Shown here one piece after another: positions 63,099 through 64,000 of a DNA stretch of 64,000 nucleotides. Position numbers and translations under genes: made by a program. This DNA comes from Spirochaetaceae bacterium. GTDB lineage: Bacteria > Spirochaetota > Spirochaetia > DSM-27196 > PXBQ01. Position 1 is the first letter of the stretch, and each line of letters starts with the position of its first letter. The notes below the pieces were generated by a model, which searched no databases, had not been told where the DNA came from, and worked only from the letters and a program-made list of their open reading frames with translations. Location: NCBI GenBank assembly GCA_007695285.1, contig REEC01000125.1, positions 62,001 to 126,000 on the forward strand. Reading direction: 5' to 3'.

Positions 63099-63926
63099 AT
63101 GGTCAAACTAAAATCCAACGGACAAATTGACAAAATCCGCGAATCGTGTCGACTGCTTGTCGCGACGCTGGGCGAGCTGCGCGAGATTGTCCAACCTGGA
63201 ATAACGACTCGCGATATCGACCAAGCTGCGCGCAAGATAATCAAGTCGTTCGGCGGTCGTCCTGCGTTTCTCGGCTACATGGGCTTTCCCGCGGCGATCT
63301 GTACCTCGGTTAACGAAGAAGTAATCCACGGAATCCCGAACAAAAAACGACTCAAAAACGGCGATATCGTCAGTATCGATTGTGGAATCGAGTACGACGG
63401 TTTCTTCAGCGATTCCGCGCTCACTGTTCCCGTCGGCCGTATTCGCCCGGAAATCGAAAGGCTCATGCGTGTCACGTACGAGAGTCTGATTCTGGGCATC
63501 GAAGCCGCGAAGTTCGGCAATCGGATGAACGACATCTCCCGCGCAATCTTTGAACACAATCGCGCGGAGGGCTACGGCATCGTACACGAATACTGCGGAC
63601 ACGGTGTCGGTTTCGAAATCCACGAAGAACCTCAGGTTCCCAACTACGTCGGCCGCGGTCCAAACCCGCGGCTCAAGTCGGGAATGGTGCTCGCGATAGA
63701 ACCGATGATTAACCTTGGCGGCGACGACGTCGACGTTCTCGACGACGACTGGACCGTCGTTACTTCCGATCGATCGATCTCGGCGCATTTTGAGCACACG
63801 ATCGCGATAACGCGCGAAGGGACCGAAATTCTTACACCGTGGGACTCTGAAGACCTCCCGTTCCAAACCGAGGCGAAGCCCGAAGCCGGCGTGAACACAG
63901 ACCAAAACGTGACGAAAACGCTGTGA
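63099..63926 (+). CDS. map: Methionine aminopeptidase
   Basis: A 275-residue type I enzyme with the metal ligands in VSIDCGIEYDGFFSDSALTVPVG (Asp pair), CGHGVGFEIHEEPQVPN (His), VLAIEPMIN (Glu) and SAHFEHTIAIT (Glu), and the substrate His in NEEVIHGIPNKK. It removes N-terminal methionine from nascent proteins. An extra roughly 25-residue acidic tail (SEDLPFQTEAKPEAGVNT) follows the fold. It appears to have its own promoter and may be translated from a leaderless mRNA. Confidence 0.96.
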   Translation: MVKLKSNGQIDKIRESCRLLVATLGELREIVQPGITTRDIDQAARKIIKSFGGRPAFLGYMGFPAAICTSVNEEVIHGIPNKKRLKNGDIVSIDCGIEYDGFFSDSALTVPVGRIRPEIERLMRVTYESLILGIEAAKFGNRMNDISRAIFEHNRAEGYGIVHEYCGHGVGFEIHEEPQVPNYVGRGPNPRLKSGMVLAIEPMINLGGDDVDVLDDDWTVVTSDRSISAHFEHTIAITREGTEILTPWDSEDLPFQTEAKPEAGVNTDQNVTKTL

Positions 63927-63955
63927 GAAGGGTATATTGAGTGGGGAGAGATCAT

Positions 63956-64000
63956 ATGTCGCAAAGCGTTTTCTATTCGCGCCGTTTTTTTCTTTTTAAC
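63956..64000 (+). CDS. Start of an unidentified gene, truncated by window end
   Basis: ATG 63956 is preceded by GGGGAGAG at proper spacing and encodes MSQSVFYSRRFFLFN before the window ends. The basic-then-hydrophobic start looks like an exported or membrane protein. In treponemes I recall an HtrA-type protease next to map, so HtrA is one possibility, but this is not testable here. Confidence 0.5.
   Translation, partial: MSQSVFYSRRFFLFN

Overview
The window is a GC-rich, densely packed chromosomal segment of a free-living spirochaete (Spirochaetota, Spirochaetales-like). The lineage call rests on several genes: a FlaA periplasmic-flagellum sheath protein behind an AmiC-type amidase and a GerMN protein; a cheA, cheW-cheR fusion, cheX, cheY operon; a spiro-SPASM protein; and a V-type ATPase operon ordered E, DUF2764, A, B, D, I, K. 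It is not a reduced pathogen genome, because it carries acetolactate synthase, PLP synthesis and carotenoid synthesis. I saw no phage, IS element or CRISPR array. Almost everything looks like vertically inherited core genome.

Layout. 0-2.7 kb: lipoproteins, a DUF192 protein and xseAB (minus). 2.8-9.3 kb: a tightly overlapping sugar/nucleotide-sugar cassette (spiro-SPASM protein, GT-A-like protein, SpsF-type cytidylyltransferase, SpsG-type hydrolase fused to a methyltransferase, ATP-grasp ligase). It runs straight into amidase, GerMN protein and flaA (9.3-12 kb). After flaA lies a hairpin-rich stretch with a strong terminator. 12.3-14.3 kb: two exported, probably outer-membrane beta-barrel proteins (minus). 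14.4-19.1 kb: chemotaxis operon, then tRNA-Val(GAC). 19.6-21.8 kb: ilvBN (minus). 22.1-26.2 kb: crtI, crtB, prenyl diphosphate synthase and a HAD phosphatase. 26.1-28.6 kb: pdxST (minus) divergent from the PLP-homeostasis gene yggS. 28.6-36.3 kb: RluA, MBL-like, pentapeptide-repeat, zinc-ribbon, murI, rsgA, mutS2 and a lipoprotein. 36.4-44.6 kb: V-ATPase operon plus a TPR protein. 44.6-50.8 kb: uvrA and lptD. 50.9-55 kb: phoH, ybeY, corC-like, TPR. 55.1-59 kb: gap, pgk, tpiA, secG and a small flavodoxin-like protein. 59-64 kb: J-domain protein, parvulin PPIase, nusB, TPR protein, map and the first codons of another gene.

Genes mostly sit in short operons with ATGA/GTGA overlaps. Many sigma-70-like promoters (TTGaca, 16-18 bp, TAtaaT) can be read directly. 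Most starts have clear GGAG-type ribosome sites. A minority (cheA, yggS, map, xseA, a zinc-ribbon gene and a lipoprotein gene) instead have a -10-like box only 5-10 bases before the start codon and no Shine-Dalgarno, which suggests leaderless mRNAs.

Most interesting points: the spiro-SPASM/SpsF/SpsG-methyltransferase/ATP-grasp cassette next to flaA as a candidate undescribed surface or flagellar glycan pathway; the hairpin-rich RNA downstream of flaA; the CheW-CheR-like fusion; Na+-type ligands in the V-ATPase K subunit and DUF2764 in the place of subunit C; and a tRNA-Val with C instead of U at position 33. No database search was possible. Family names come from motif recognition and are graded by confidence.
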